64,000 bases of DNA from Pseudonocardia hierapolitana (GTDB lineage Bacteria > Actinomycetota > Actinomycetes > Mycobacteriales > Pseudonocardiaceae), in assembly GCF_007994075.1 (NCBI RefSeq), contig NZ_VIWU01000001.1, positions 4,402,001 to 4,466,000 of the forward strand. Reading direction: 5' to 3'. Shown here in pieces: positions 51,035 through 58,757 of the stretch. How positions within the stretch are numbered: the stretch's first letter is position 1; every line of letters starts with the position of its first letter. The translations under genes and the position numbers were made by a program. Below the pieces are notes generated by a model. That model was not told where the DNA came from. It was given only the letters and a program-made list of their open reading frames with translations, and ran no database searches.

Positions 51035-51283
51035 TTGACGACGACGCCTGACGTCCGGCTGGGTAACCCGGACCGCACCGCCGCCGACTGCAGGGGCGTC
51101 TCCCTGGACGTCGGCCGCCGTCCCGGGCACCACGTTCCGGCGCGGACGATCACCACGGAGCAGCTCGACCAGGCCGTTCGCCAGTTGCGGGAGCGCCGGG
51201 GCCGTCCCGCTGCCGAGCAGATGCAGGCGATCCTGCGGGCCCTCGACCTGACGGTCGTGCGTGTGAACGAACATCGCGGTTAA
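51035..51283 (+). CDS. Hypothetical protein, 82 residues
   Basis: I do not recognise this protein. The TTG at 51035 has GGAGA five bases upstream. The C-terminal half (TEQLDQAVRQLRERRGRPAA and MQAILRALDLTVVRVNEHRG) looks like helix-rich real protein. An upstream GTG (50966) is in frame. The reverse strand is also open here but its product looks like a shadow. It stands between truA and the cytosine permease gene. Confidence 0.45.
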   Translation: MTTTPDVRLGNPDRTAADCRGVSLDVGRRPGHHVPARTITTEQLDQAVRQLRERRGRPAAEQMQAILRALDLTVVRVNEHRG

Positions 51284-51334
51284 CGACTGCGCCGGGCAGT
51301 TGCCCGGGCGGCGTACGCGGTTGAGAGTGATGCG

Positions 51335-52753
51335 GTGACCGCCGAGCAATCACCCGCTGCCACCGCCGCCGACCGCCACTACGGCGATCGGGTGGCGGCC
51401 GTCGAGCCGGGTGGGAACGAGCCGATCCCCGCCGCCGAGCGGCACGGCAGGCCCCGCCAGCTGTTCTGGACGTGGACGTCGCCGAACCTCGAGTTCGCCA
51501 CGGTCTTCGTCGGTGTCCTGTCCGTGTCGGCGTTCGGGCTGACGTTCCCGCAGGCCGTCGCGGCCATCCTGCTCGGCAACGGGATCTCCGCACTCGCCCA
51601 CGGGACGCTGTCGGCGCGAGCGCCGTCGGTCGGGGTGCCGCAGATGGTGCTCGGCAGGGCGGCGTTCGGCTACCGCGGCAACGCCCTGCCCTCCGCGTTG
51701 ATGACGATCACGTCCGGCTTCGGCTGGTTCGCCGTCAACAGCGTCAGCGCCGCGTTCGCGCTGGCGTCGCTCACGGACCTGCCGGCCGCGGCCTGGCTGG
51801 TGGTCGTCGTGCTGGTGCAGATCGGTGTCGCCTTCTTCGGGCACAACCTCGTGCAGGCGTTCGAACGGTTCGCGTTCCCGGTGCTCGCCATCGTGTTCGC
51901 GATCGGCGCGGTGATCGTGCTCGCCCACACCGACCCGGGCTACGTCCCGGTGGACGGCGGTGCGGGCGGCGTCGGCGGGTTCCTGCTCACCGTCGGGGCG
52001 GTTGTCGGCTACACGGCCGGCTGGAGCCCGTACGCGGCCGACTACGCGCGCTACCTGCCCGCCGATTCCCCGCCGCTGCGCACGGGGCTCGCCGCCGGGC
52101 TGGGGCTCTTCGGCTCCACGAGCGTGCTGATGATCGTGGGTGCCGCGTCGGTCAGCGCCACCGCGGCGGTCGGGGCGGCGTCGGACAACCCCACCACCGC
52201 GTTCGTCGGCGTGCTGCCCGGCGCGCTCGCCGCGCTCACCCTGCTGGCGATCGCGCTCGGTGCCGTGGCCGCCAACGTGCTGAACGTCTACTCGGGCGCG
52301 ATGGCGTTCCTCAGCCTCGGCGTGGACGTGCCGCTGCGCTGGGCGCGCGCCGTGGTGGCGCTCGCGTTCGGCGTGGTCGGTTTCGTGATCGCCCTGATCG
52401 CGCTCGCCGATGCCGCGCACAGCTACGAGGCGTTCCTGCTCGTCATCGTCTACTGGATCGGGCCGTGGCTGGGCGTGGTGCTCACCGACCAGTACCTGCG
52501 CCGCGACGGGGTGTCGGTCGGGATGCTCTACGACCGCGGCTACCGCAACCACGCGGGCGTCGTCGCGCTGCTGGCGGGCATCGTGGTCTCGGTACCCCTG
52601 TTCTCCAACCAGGCGCTGTTCACCGGCCTGGTGCCGGCGCTCGTGCCCGGCGTGGGCGACGTGACGTTCGTCGTCGGCTTCGTGCTGGCGGCCGCGGTGT
52701 ACGCGCTGCTGTACCCGCGGCTTGCGGCGCACACCCCGGGGACCGCAGAGTGA
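51335..52753 (+). CDS. NCS1-family purine/cytosine permease
   Basis: A 472-residue membrane transporter with twelve hydrophobic segments. The NCS1 pattern appears in FWTWTSPNLEFATVFVGVLSV, VPQMVLGRAAFGYRGNALPS and GWSPYAADYARYLP. These permeases import cytosine, purines or related bases. The next two genes overlap it in sequence, and the second encodes a cytosine-deaminase-like enzyme, so cytosine is the probable cargo. GTG start; its stop overlaps the deaminase start (GTGA). Confidence 0.92.
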   Translation: MTAEQSPAATAADRHYGDRVAAVEPGGNEPIPAAERHGRPRQLFWTWTSPNLEFATVFVGVLSVSAFGLTFPQAVAAILLGNGISALAHGTLSARAPSVGVPQMVLGRAAFGYRGNALPSALMTITSGFGWFAVNSVSAAFALASLTDLPAAAWLVVVVLVQIGVAFFGHNLVQAFERFAFPVLAIVFAIGAVIVLAHTDPGYVPVDGGAGGVGGFLLTVGAVVGYTAGWSPYAADYARYLPADSPPLRTGLAAGLGLFGSTSVLMIVGAASVSATAAVGAASDNPTTAFVGVLPGALAALTLLAIALGAVAANVLNVYSGAMAFLSLGVDVPLRWARAVVALAFGVVGFVIALIALADAAHSYEAFLLVIVYWIGPWLGVVLTDQYLRRDGVSVGMLYDRGYRNHAGVVALLAGIVVSVPLFSNQALFTGLVPALVPGVGDVTFVVGFVLAAAVYALLYPRLAAHTPGTAE

Positions 52754-53214
52754 CGTCCGTGGCTCTCGACCCTGCTGCGTTGCTCGACGTCGCGCTCGAC
52801 GAGGCGAAGACCGGCCTCGACGAGGGCGGCATCCCGATCGGGGCCGCCCTGTTCGCCGCCGACGGCACCCTGCTCGGCCGCGGGCACAACCGGCGCGTGC
52901 AGGACGGCGACCCGTCGATGCACGCGGAGACGGCGGCCTTCCGGGCCGCAGGCCGGCAGCGGGACTACCGCAGCACGATCATGGTCACCACGCTCTCCCC
53001 GTGCTGGTACTGCTCGGGGCTCGTGCGCCAGTTCGGGATCGGCGCGGTGGTGATCGGCGAGGCGCGGACGTTCTCGGGCGGGCACGACTGGCTCGCCGAG
53101 CACGGCGTCGGGATCACGCTGCTCGACGACGAGCGCTGCGTCGCCCTCATGACCGACTTCATCGCCGCACGCCCCGAGCTCTGGTACGAGGACATCGGAG
53201 AGGTCACTTCATGA
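52750..53214 (+). CDS. Cytosine deaminase, yeast Fcy1 type
   Basis: A 154-residue zinc deaminase. Zinc ligands are H58 (in HAE, with catalytic E60), C85 and C88 (SPCWYC). The sequence after it, including TTLSPC, DDERC and an end reading ARPELWYEDIGE, closely recalls fungal cytosine deaminase Fcy1 rather than the larger bacterial CodA. It should convert cytosine to uracil and ammonia. It overlaps both the permease and the oxygenase genes by four bases. Confidence 0.88.
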   Translation: MTSVALDPAALLDVALDEAKTGLDEGGIPIGAALFAADGTLLGRGHNRRVQDGDPSMHAETAAFRAAGRQRDYRSTIMVTTLSPCWYCSGLVRQFGIGAVVIGEARTFSGGHDWLAEHGVGITLLDDERCVALMTDFIAARPELWYEDIGEVTS

Positions 53215-54155
53215 TTCCCACGATCGACCTGGCGGCCTGGCGCGAGGGCGACCCGACCATCGGCCCGACCGTGGACACCGCGCTGCAGCGGGCCGGCTTC
53301 CTGCTGGCGGCCGGGCACGGTGTGGACGACGCCCTGCGCGCGGACGTACGGGCCGCCGCGCGGCGGTTCTTCGCCCTGCCCACCGAGGTCAAGCAGAAGT
53401 ACTCCGTGCGGATCGGCGGGCGGGGTTGGCTCGCGCCGGGCGTGGAGGCCAACGGCAACGTCGAGGGCGTGGAGACCCCGCCGGACCTCAAGGAGTCGTT
53501 CGCGGTGGGGCCGGACACCCCCACCGGGGATCCCGAGGTCGACGCCGTGTGGTTCCCGCCGAACGTGTGGCCCGCCGAGGTGCCGGAACTGCAGGAGGCG
53601 GTCGGCCGCTACGTCGCGGCGATGACCACGGTGTCGCTGGAGCTGCTGGAGCTGTGCGCCGACGCGCTCGGCCTGCAGCGCGACGCCTTGACCGCGCTCG
53701 CGAAGAACCCGACCTGGACGTTCAACATCAACCGGTACCCACCGCTCAGGGAGGTCGGTGAGCCTGCGCCCGGCCAGTTCCGGATCGGCGCCCACACCGA
53801 CTTCGGCACGGTCACCGTGCTCGACCGCGAGCCGGGCGCCGGCGGGCTGCAGGTCGACGTCGACGGCGCGGGTTGGTCCGACGCCCCGTACGACCCGGCC
53901 GCGTTCACCGTCAACATCGGCGACCTCCTCGCCCACTGGACCGGGCTGCGCTGGCGCTCCGGCCGGCACCGGGTGCTCCCGCCCCAGGCGGACGCTCCGG
54001 ACGAGGAGCTCGTCTCGCTCGTGTTCTTCTTCGAGCTCGACCACGACGCGCTGGTCACGCCGCTCGCGCCGCCGCTGGGGCGGCGGGCCGACCTGGAGCC
54101 GGTCGTGTCCGCACCGTTCCTGCGGGAGCGGCTGGACGCCATCTCGGTCGGCTGA
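53211..54155 (+). CDS. Isopenicillin-N-synthase-like Fe(II) oxygenase, unusual active site
   Basis: A 314-residue enzyme of the IPNS/2-oxoglutarate dioxygenase fold. The iron triad is H195-x-D197 (IGAHTDFGTVTVL) and H253 (SGRHRVLPP). The family arginine of the R-x-S motif that binds 2-oxoglutarate is replaced: the equivalent segment reads L267-V-S-L-V-F-F. Fungal thymine-7-hydroxylase has the same fold, so a role in pyrimidine oxidation is possible given the permease and deaminase beside it, but the missing arginine argues for different chemistry. ATG start overlaps the deaminase stop. Confidence 0.87.
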   Translation: MIPTIDLAAWREGDPTIGPTVDTALQRAGFLLAAGHGVDDALRADVRAAARRFFALPTEVKQKYSVRIGGRGWLAPGVEANGNVEGVETPPDLKESFAVGPDTPTGDPEVDAVWFPPNVWPAEVPELQEAVGRYVAAMTTVSLELLELCADALGLQRDALTALAKNPTWTFNINRYPPLREVGEPAPGQFRIGAHTDFGTVTVLDREPGAGGLQVDVDGAGWSDAPYDPAAFTVNIGDLLAHWTGLRWRSGRHRVLPPQADAPDEELVSLVFFFELDHDALVTPLAPPLGRRADLEPVVSAPFLRERLDAISVG

Positions 54156-54209
54156 GCGCGGCCGTCGCCGGATTCCTCCGAACGCCCCCGCCGGACGGGG
54201 CACCGCCGC

Positions 54210-54215
54210 TAACGT
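54210..54215 (+). promoter_or_regulatory. Probable -10 box of leaderless eccB mRNA
   Basis: TAACGT ends 6 bases before the GTG at 54222, with no ribosome binding site in between. Confidence 0.4.
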
Positions 54216-54221
54216 CGGGCC

Positions 54222-55658
54222 GTGTCCCGCCGAGCGACCGCCGTGCCGGCACCGGCCACTCGTGACCAGGCCGACGCCTACCGGTTCGGCCTGCGGCGGC
54301 TCGAGGCGGCGCTGGTGCGCGGCGACCCGGTGCCGCTGCACGAGCAGATCCGGTCCCAGCGGCGCGCCGCGCTGGTCGGCGTCGTGCTCGGGCTGCTCGG
54401 TCTGTGCGGGGCCGCGGTGCTCGCGGCGGTGTCGCCGCAGCCGGACTGGACGCGCCAGGCCGTGGTCGTCGGCGCGAGCTCCGGTGCCATGTACGCGGTG
54501 GCCCACGGCCCGGACCGGCTGGTCCCGGTGGCGAACCTGCCGGCCGCGCGGCTCGTGCTCGCCGCCCTGCGGGCCGGTGGGAGCACCGACGCCGACCCGG
54601 CAGCGGCCACGCCCGTCCCGGTCCCGGACGCCCTCCTCGACGGCGCCCCGCGCACGCCCGCTGCCGCCGTCCCCGGCGCGCTGGCGGTGCGTCCCGACGG
54701 GCCGCCGGTGGCGCCCGGCTGGGCCGTCTGCGACTCCGTCACGCCCGAGGGTGCGCTCGCCGGCACCACGGTGATCGGCGGTGCCCCGCCGCTCCCGCCG
54801 CCCCCTGCCGATGCCGGGGTGCTGCTCGACGCGGACGACACCACGTGGCTCGTCATGGCGGGCCGGCGGCACCGCGTCGCCGCCGAGGACGGGCGGCTCG
54901 CCGCGGCGCTGGGGATCACCGGCCGGGTGCCGCGGCCGGTGACACCGGCCCTGCTGTCGTTGCTGCCCGAGGGACCGCCGCTGGTCAACCCGGCGGTGCC
55001 GGGGCGGGGCAGGCGGGCGCCGGACGGGCTGCCGGGCCGGATCGGCGACGTGCTCGTCGCCCGCCCGCCGGGCGCCGCCCCGCAGCACTACGTGGTGCTC
55101 GCGGGCGGGGTGCAGGAGGTGCCCGCGGTGCTGGCCGAGCTGCTGGGGGCGGCCTCGGGGGCGCGCGAGCCGCAGCCGGTGGGTGCCGCGGAGCTGGCCG
55201 GCGCGGCCGTCGTCGACGAGCTGCCCGTCGGCGGTTGGCCCGACGTCGCCCCGCGGCTGACGGAGGCCGCGGAGGCACCGGTGCTCTGCTGGACGTGGGC
55301 CGCGGGTGGCGACCCGGACGGCACCGTCTGGACGGGCGCGGCGCCGCCCCTCGCGGGCCCGGCCCCCGTGCAGCTCGCCCAGTCCGACGGGCCCGGCGAC
55401 CGGGTCGACGCGGTGGCCGTCGGGCCGGGCGGGGCCGTCCGCGGCACCGGGCCCGGCCGGGAACCGAGCACGGGGCCGCTGTGGCTGGTGTCCGGCAGCG
55501 GCGTGGCCCACGCCGTCGCCGACGATGCCACCGCCGCCGCGCTGGGCGTCACAGCCACCGAACCCGCTCCCGAGGCGGTCCTGCGTCTGCTGCCGACCGG
55601 GCCGACCCTGGACCTGGCCGCTGCGGGGCAGGTGGTCGACGTGCTCCCGGCCCCGTAG
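54222..55658 (+). CDS. eccB: Type VII secretion protein EccB (ESX-4)
   Basis: A 478-residue membrane protein of the ESX core. The N-terminus shows the EccB pattern TRDQADAYRFGLRRLEAALVRGD, a single membrane helix at about 49-70, then a large outer domain with Ala/Pro-rich repeats including LPVGGWPDVAPRL-like segments. EccB forms the periplasmic face of the type VII machine. It is convergent with mycP, the gene order of mycobacterial ESX-4. Confidence 0.93.
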   Translation: MSRRATAVPAPATRDQADAYRFGLRRLEAALVRGDPVPLHEQIRSQRRAALVGVVLGLLGLCGAAVLAAVSPQPDWTRQAVVVGASSGAMYAVAHGPDRLVPVANLPAARLVLAALRAGGSTDADPAAATPVPVPDALLDGAPRTPAAAVPGALAVRPDGPPVAPGWAVCDSVTPEGALAGTTVIGGAPPLPPPPADAGVLLDADDTTWLVMAGRRHRVAAEDGRLAAALGITGRVPRPVTPALLSLLPEGPPLVNPAVPGRGRRAPDGLPGRIGDVLVARPPGAAPQHYVVLAGGVQEVPAVLAELLGAASGAREPQPVGAAELAGAAVVDELPVGGWPDVAPRLTEAAEAPVLCWTWAAGGDPDGTVWTGAAPPLAGPAPVQLAQSDGPGDRVDAVAVGPGGAVRGTGPGREPSTGPLWLVSGSGVAHAVADDATAAALGVTATEPAPEAVLRLLPTGPTLDLAAAGQVVDVLPAP

Positions 55659-55779
55659 CCATCCGACGAACGGCGCGTTCGTCGGTGTGTATCCGACGCC
55701 ATGCATGTCCGAGGGCTGCGCGCGCCGCGAAGCAAGCGCGCAGCCCTCGGTGGCACAACAGGGCCGTTCGTCGGGATGG
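55659..55779. repeat. Nested palindromes between eccB and mycP
   Basis: CCGACGAACG/CGTTCGTCGG (55663-55685) is a perfect palindrome with a 3-base loop. A 15-bp stem CCGAGGGCTGCGCGC pairs 55709-55723 with 55736-55750. The right end (55764-55779) is again complementary to the left end with one bulge. The element fills the space between convergent genes and can act as a two-way terminator. Confidence 0.8.
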
Positions 55780-55789
55780 GGCGAGGGCG

Positions 55790-57241
55790 CTACCCGCGCC
55801 TCGGGCGGCGGCGGAGCACCGCCACCGAGACGCCCGCCGCGGCCAGCAGGACCGCGGCGGCCAGTAGGTCGAGGGGGCGGTCGGGCGCAGGGGGCTCGGC
55901 CGGCGCCGGCCGGGTGCCGGGGAGCTCGGCCACCAGCGCCGCGGCGTTCGCCAGCTGCTCCGGGCCGGCGGTGAGGCGCGCCGGCAGCGTGGTGAGCGCG
56001 GCGACGGGATCCACCACACCGCGCCCCAGCGCGCCGGCACCGTCGGGTGCCCGGCGAGCGGTGGCCACGATGCGGTCCACGACCTCGGTCGACGTGAGCT
56101 CGGGGAACCGCTCGCGGACCAGCGCGGCGAGCCCCGCGACCCACGGCGCCGCGAAGCTGGTGCCGTCCAGGCCGCCGGTTGTGCCGCCGCCGACGGCGAG
56201 CGAGCGCAGCCCGGTGCCGGGCGCCGCCACGTCGACCCACGGACCGGGCATCGTGAACGGGGCCGGGGTGTCGTCCGGGCCGACCGCGCCGACGGTCAGC
56301 ACGTCGGCGTCGTACCAGCCGGGGAGCGCGACCTGCCCCCGGCCGTTCGCCGTGCAGCCGCCCGAACCCACGTTGCCCGCTGCGGCGACCACAACGACGT
56401 CCGCGGCGGTGGCGGCCCGCAACGCCGCCTGCAGCGCAGCGCCCGCCGCGGCCGCGCGCGCCGCGGGCAGGCAGACGGCCTCGGAGATGTTGACGACGTC
56501 CGCGCCCGAGCGGACGGCCAGCGCCACCGCCTCGGCGAGGGTGGCGGTGTCGCCCGCCGCGCGGCGGCCGCCGTCGGGCGCGGGGACGTCGAACGAGGGG
56601 CTGGACTGGCGGATCGCGAGCAGCTGTGCCTGCGGGGCGATCCCGACCGGCGTGGTGGAGCGCTCCCCGCGGACGGGCCCGGCGGCGAGCAGCCCGGCGA
56701 CGGCCGTGCCGTGGCCGTCGCAGTCGTCGAGGCCGTCGCCGCCGGTGAGGTAGTCGCCGCCCCCGCGCAACCGGGAACCCAGCAGCGGGTGCGGCGCGAT
56801 CCCGGTGTCGATCACGGCGATCACCTGGCCACGCCCGGTGGCGAGCTGATGCACGTCGGCGAGGCGCAGCCGCGCGGAGACGCTGCCCGGACCGGACGGT
56901 ACGCCCGGTGCGTCGGCGCGGGGTGGCGCGCAACGTGCGGCCGCCCGGATCCCGGGTGCCGGGCCCGGCTGCTGCCCCCGAGGTGGCGCCACCGAGACGC
57001 GCGGTGGCGGGGGCGGTGCGAGGTCACCGGTGATCCCGGGTGGCACGGGCTGGGTCACGGCCGCCGCCGGCGCGACCACGGCGGTGACCCGGGGAGCGTC
57101 AGGGACGGCGATCGCGGGCGCGAGACCCACGAGGGCCGCCGCTGCCAACCCGACGCCCAACCGCCGGTTGCCGCTGCGGGATGCGCCCGAGCGCCGTCCA
57201 GGGGCGGACCCCGGTACCGGAGCGGGCATCGGCACGCTCAC
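55790..57241 (-). CDS. mycP: Mycosin: type VII secretion subtilisin-like protease MycP
   Basis: A 483-residue membrane-anchored serine protease. An N-terminal signal helix lies at about residues 28-47; a Pro-rich linker follows. The catalytic triad is D145 (VIDTGI), H177 (DGHGTAVAGL) and S362 (DGTSFAAPWVAGL), with the oxyanion Asn at N290. A C-terminal membrane helix ends in RRRPRRG. The GTG start overlaps the eccD stop (GTGA). Mycosins are needed for ESX function and stability. Confidence 0.95.
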   Translation of the reverse strand: MSVPMPAPVPGSAPGRRSGASRSGNRRLGVGLAAAALVGLAPAIAVPDAPRVTAVVAPAAAVTQPVPPGITGDLAPPPPPRVSVAPPRGQQPGPAPGIRAAARCAPPRADAPGVPSGPGSVSARLRLADVHQLATGRGQVIAVIDTGIAPHPLLGSRLRGGGDYLTGGDGLDDCDGHGTAVAGLLAAGPVRGERSTTPVGIAPQAQLLAIRQSSPSFDVPAPDGGRRAAGDTATLAEAVALAVRSGADVVNISEAVCLPAARAAAAGAALQAALRAATAADVVVVAAAGNVGSGGCTANGRGQVALPGWYDADVLTVGAVGPDDTPAPFTMPGPWVDVAAPGTGLRSLAVGGGTTGGLDGTSFAAPWVAGLAALVRERFPELTSTEVVDRIVATARRAPDGAGALGRGVVDPVAALTTLPARLTAGPEQLANAAALVAELPGTRPAPAEPPAPDRPLDLLAAAVLLAAAGVSVAVLRRRPRRG

Positions 57242-58620
57242 AGCCCGCGGACGAGCCGGAAGAGGTCCATGGCCGCCAGGGCGAGCGGCACGGCCGCCGC
57301 GACGAGGACCACGTCGAGCAGGTCGACCGCCCGCCGCGCCACCGGGGACCCGGCGGGGCTGCTCCGGCCGATGGCGACGAGGCCCACCCCGGCCACCACG
57401 AGCAGGACGCCGACCGCCACGAGCCGCGGAATCGGCTCGGGCCGGGCGGCCGTGAGGATCGCGAGCCCGGCCAGGCCGACGACCGCGCAGCCGAGCAGCG
57501 TGCGTGACGGCGCGGGATCGGCGAAGCCGCGGGCCCGCAGTGCGAGCACAGCGATGATCACGCAGGCCAGTGCCGGCCCGGCCCAGCCACCCGCGGCCGC
57601 AGCCGGGAGCGCTCCCGCCACGGCCACGGCGGCGCACCCGCCCGCGAGCCCGGCGAGGTAGCCGCGGGCGAGGTCGGAGCGTTCGGCGAACTCGTCGGGT
57701 GGCAGGACGTCGGGGCCGCGGTCGGCCTCGACGAGCTCGGAGCCGTCGGCGGGCACCACCGGGCGGGGCAGCCCGGCCAACCGGAGCGCGATCCGGGGCA
57801 GCAGCGGCCCGACGGCCACGGCGAACGCCCCCACCGCCGCCGCGACGGACGACAGCGGGCTCTCCAGGCGCAACACGGCGACGGCACCGAGCCCCACGGG
57901 CACGGCGGCCACCACTGCGGCGACGAGCACCGGCGACACGACGCGGAGCGCGATCTGGGCGGCCGCCGCGACCGTGCCGGCGGCCGCCGTGGCGAGCAGC
58001 AGCTGCGCGGCGGCGGAGGAACCGGGCAGCGCGGCCCAGCCGGCCGCGGCGGCGAACGGAACTGCCGCGAGTGCTGCGGTGCGCCCCGCGAGCAGGGTGT
58101 GGGCCTCCGGCTCCACGCGCGCCGACCGGGCCGCCAGACCCACCGCCGCCCCTGCCGCGAGCGTGGCGGCGACCGCGCGCAGCACCGCGGTGTCGGGGGA
58201 GCCGACGGCGAGCAGCACCGCTGCGGCCACGACCACCAGCAACACCGCCGCCGCGGGGAACCGCCGGTCGTCGGGCCCCGTGCCGCCCGCGCGGGAGGCG
58301 AGCGCGTCGACGGGGTCGTCGAACACCGGTGGGGGTGGTGGCGGCAGGTCCGGCGCGAGCCGCAGCAGCTCGCCGTCGGGCACGCCGAGCTCGGCGAGGG
58401 ACGCTCCCGGCGGGAGCGGCGCGCCCGCCGCACCGGTGAGCCGCCACGGCACCGGGCGGACACCGAACTGGGGCTCGCCGACCAGGTCGAGCATCATCGG
58501 GACCAGCTCGGCCACCGGCACGTCCGCGGGCAGCGCGACGTCCACCGCCGCCCGTGGAGCGAGCACCGTGAGGCGGCAGTAGGGCGCGCGGTACGCCGCC
58601 TCCTGACCTGCGGTGAGCAT
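57238..58620 (-). CDS. eccD: Type VII secretion membrane protein EccD (ESX-4)
   Basis: A 460-residue protein. Residues ~10-90 form the ubiquitin-like YukD domain (YCRLTVLAPRAAVDVALPADVPVAELVPMML), followed after a Pro-rich linker by about eleven membrane helices. EccD forms the hydrophobic ring of the ESX channel. ATG 58620 matches the family N-terminus; upstream in-frame codons run through the divergent eccC promoter. It is divergent from eccC. Confidence 0.94.
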   Translation of the reverse strand: MLTAGQEAAYRAPYCRLTVLAPRAAVDVALPADVPVAELVPMMLDLVGEPQFGVRPVPWRLTGAAGAPLPPGASLAELGVPDGELLRLAPDLPPPPPPVFDDPVDALASRAGGTGPDDRRFPAAAVLLVVVAAAVLLAVGSPDTAVLRAVAATLAAGAAVGLAARSARVEPEAHTLLAGRTAALAAVPFAAAAGWAALPGSSAAAQLLLATAAAGTVAAAAQIALRVVSPVLVAAVVAAVPVGLGAVAVLRLESPLSSVAAAVGAFAVAVGPLLPRIALRLAGLPRPVVPADGSELVEADRGPDVLPPDEFAERSDLARGYLAGLAGGCAAVAVAGALPAAAAGGWAGPALACVIIAVLALRARGFADPAPSRTLLGCAVVGLAGLAILTAARPEPIPRLVAVGVLLVVAGVGLVAIGRSSPAGSPVARRAVDLLDVVLVAAAVPLALAAMDLFRLVRGL

Positions 58621-58698
58621 GCTGGTCCCTGGTCCCCTCCGCGGGATGCCGGCCGGACGAGTTCTGCCAAACGGCCCCGGCGCTCCCCGTCGGCTGCC

Positions 58699-58704
58699 TA
58701 GCAT
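58699..58704 (+). promoter_or_regulatory. Probable -10 box of the eccC operon
   Basis: TAGCAT in the eccD-eccC divergent region, about 50 bases before the eccC ATG; GTGGAGTC near the start supplies a ribosome binding site. Confidence 0.35.
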
Positions 58705-58757
58705 CGCAGCGCTCGTGGCCCGGCGGGGCCGATTCGCAGAACTCGTGGAGTCCGAAC

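Noticed and set aside
50888..51349. A 153-codon reverse-strand frame opposite the small hypothetical gene
   Set aside because: It crosses the permease start region and has weaker protein character than the forward frame.
54404..55867. A 487-codon forward frame overlapping eccB
   Set aside because: Arg/Gly-rich shadow in the +2 frame of eccB that also runs through the terminator palindromes.
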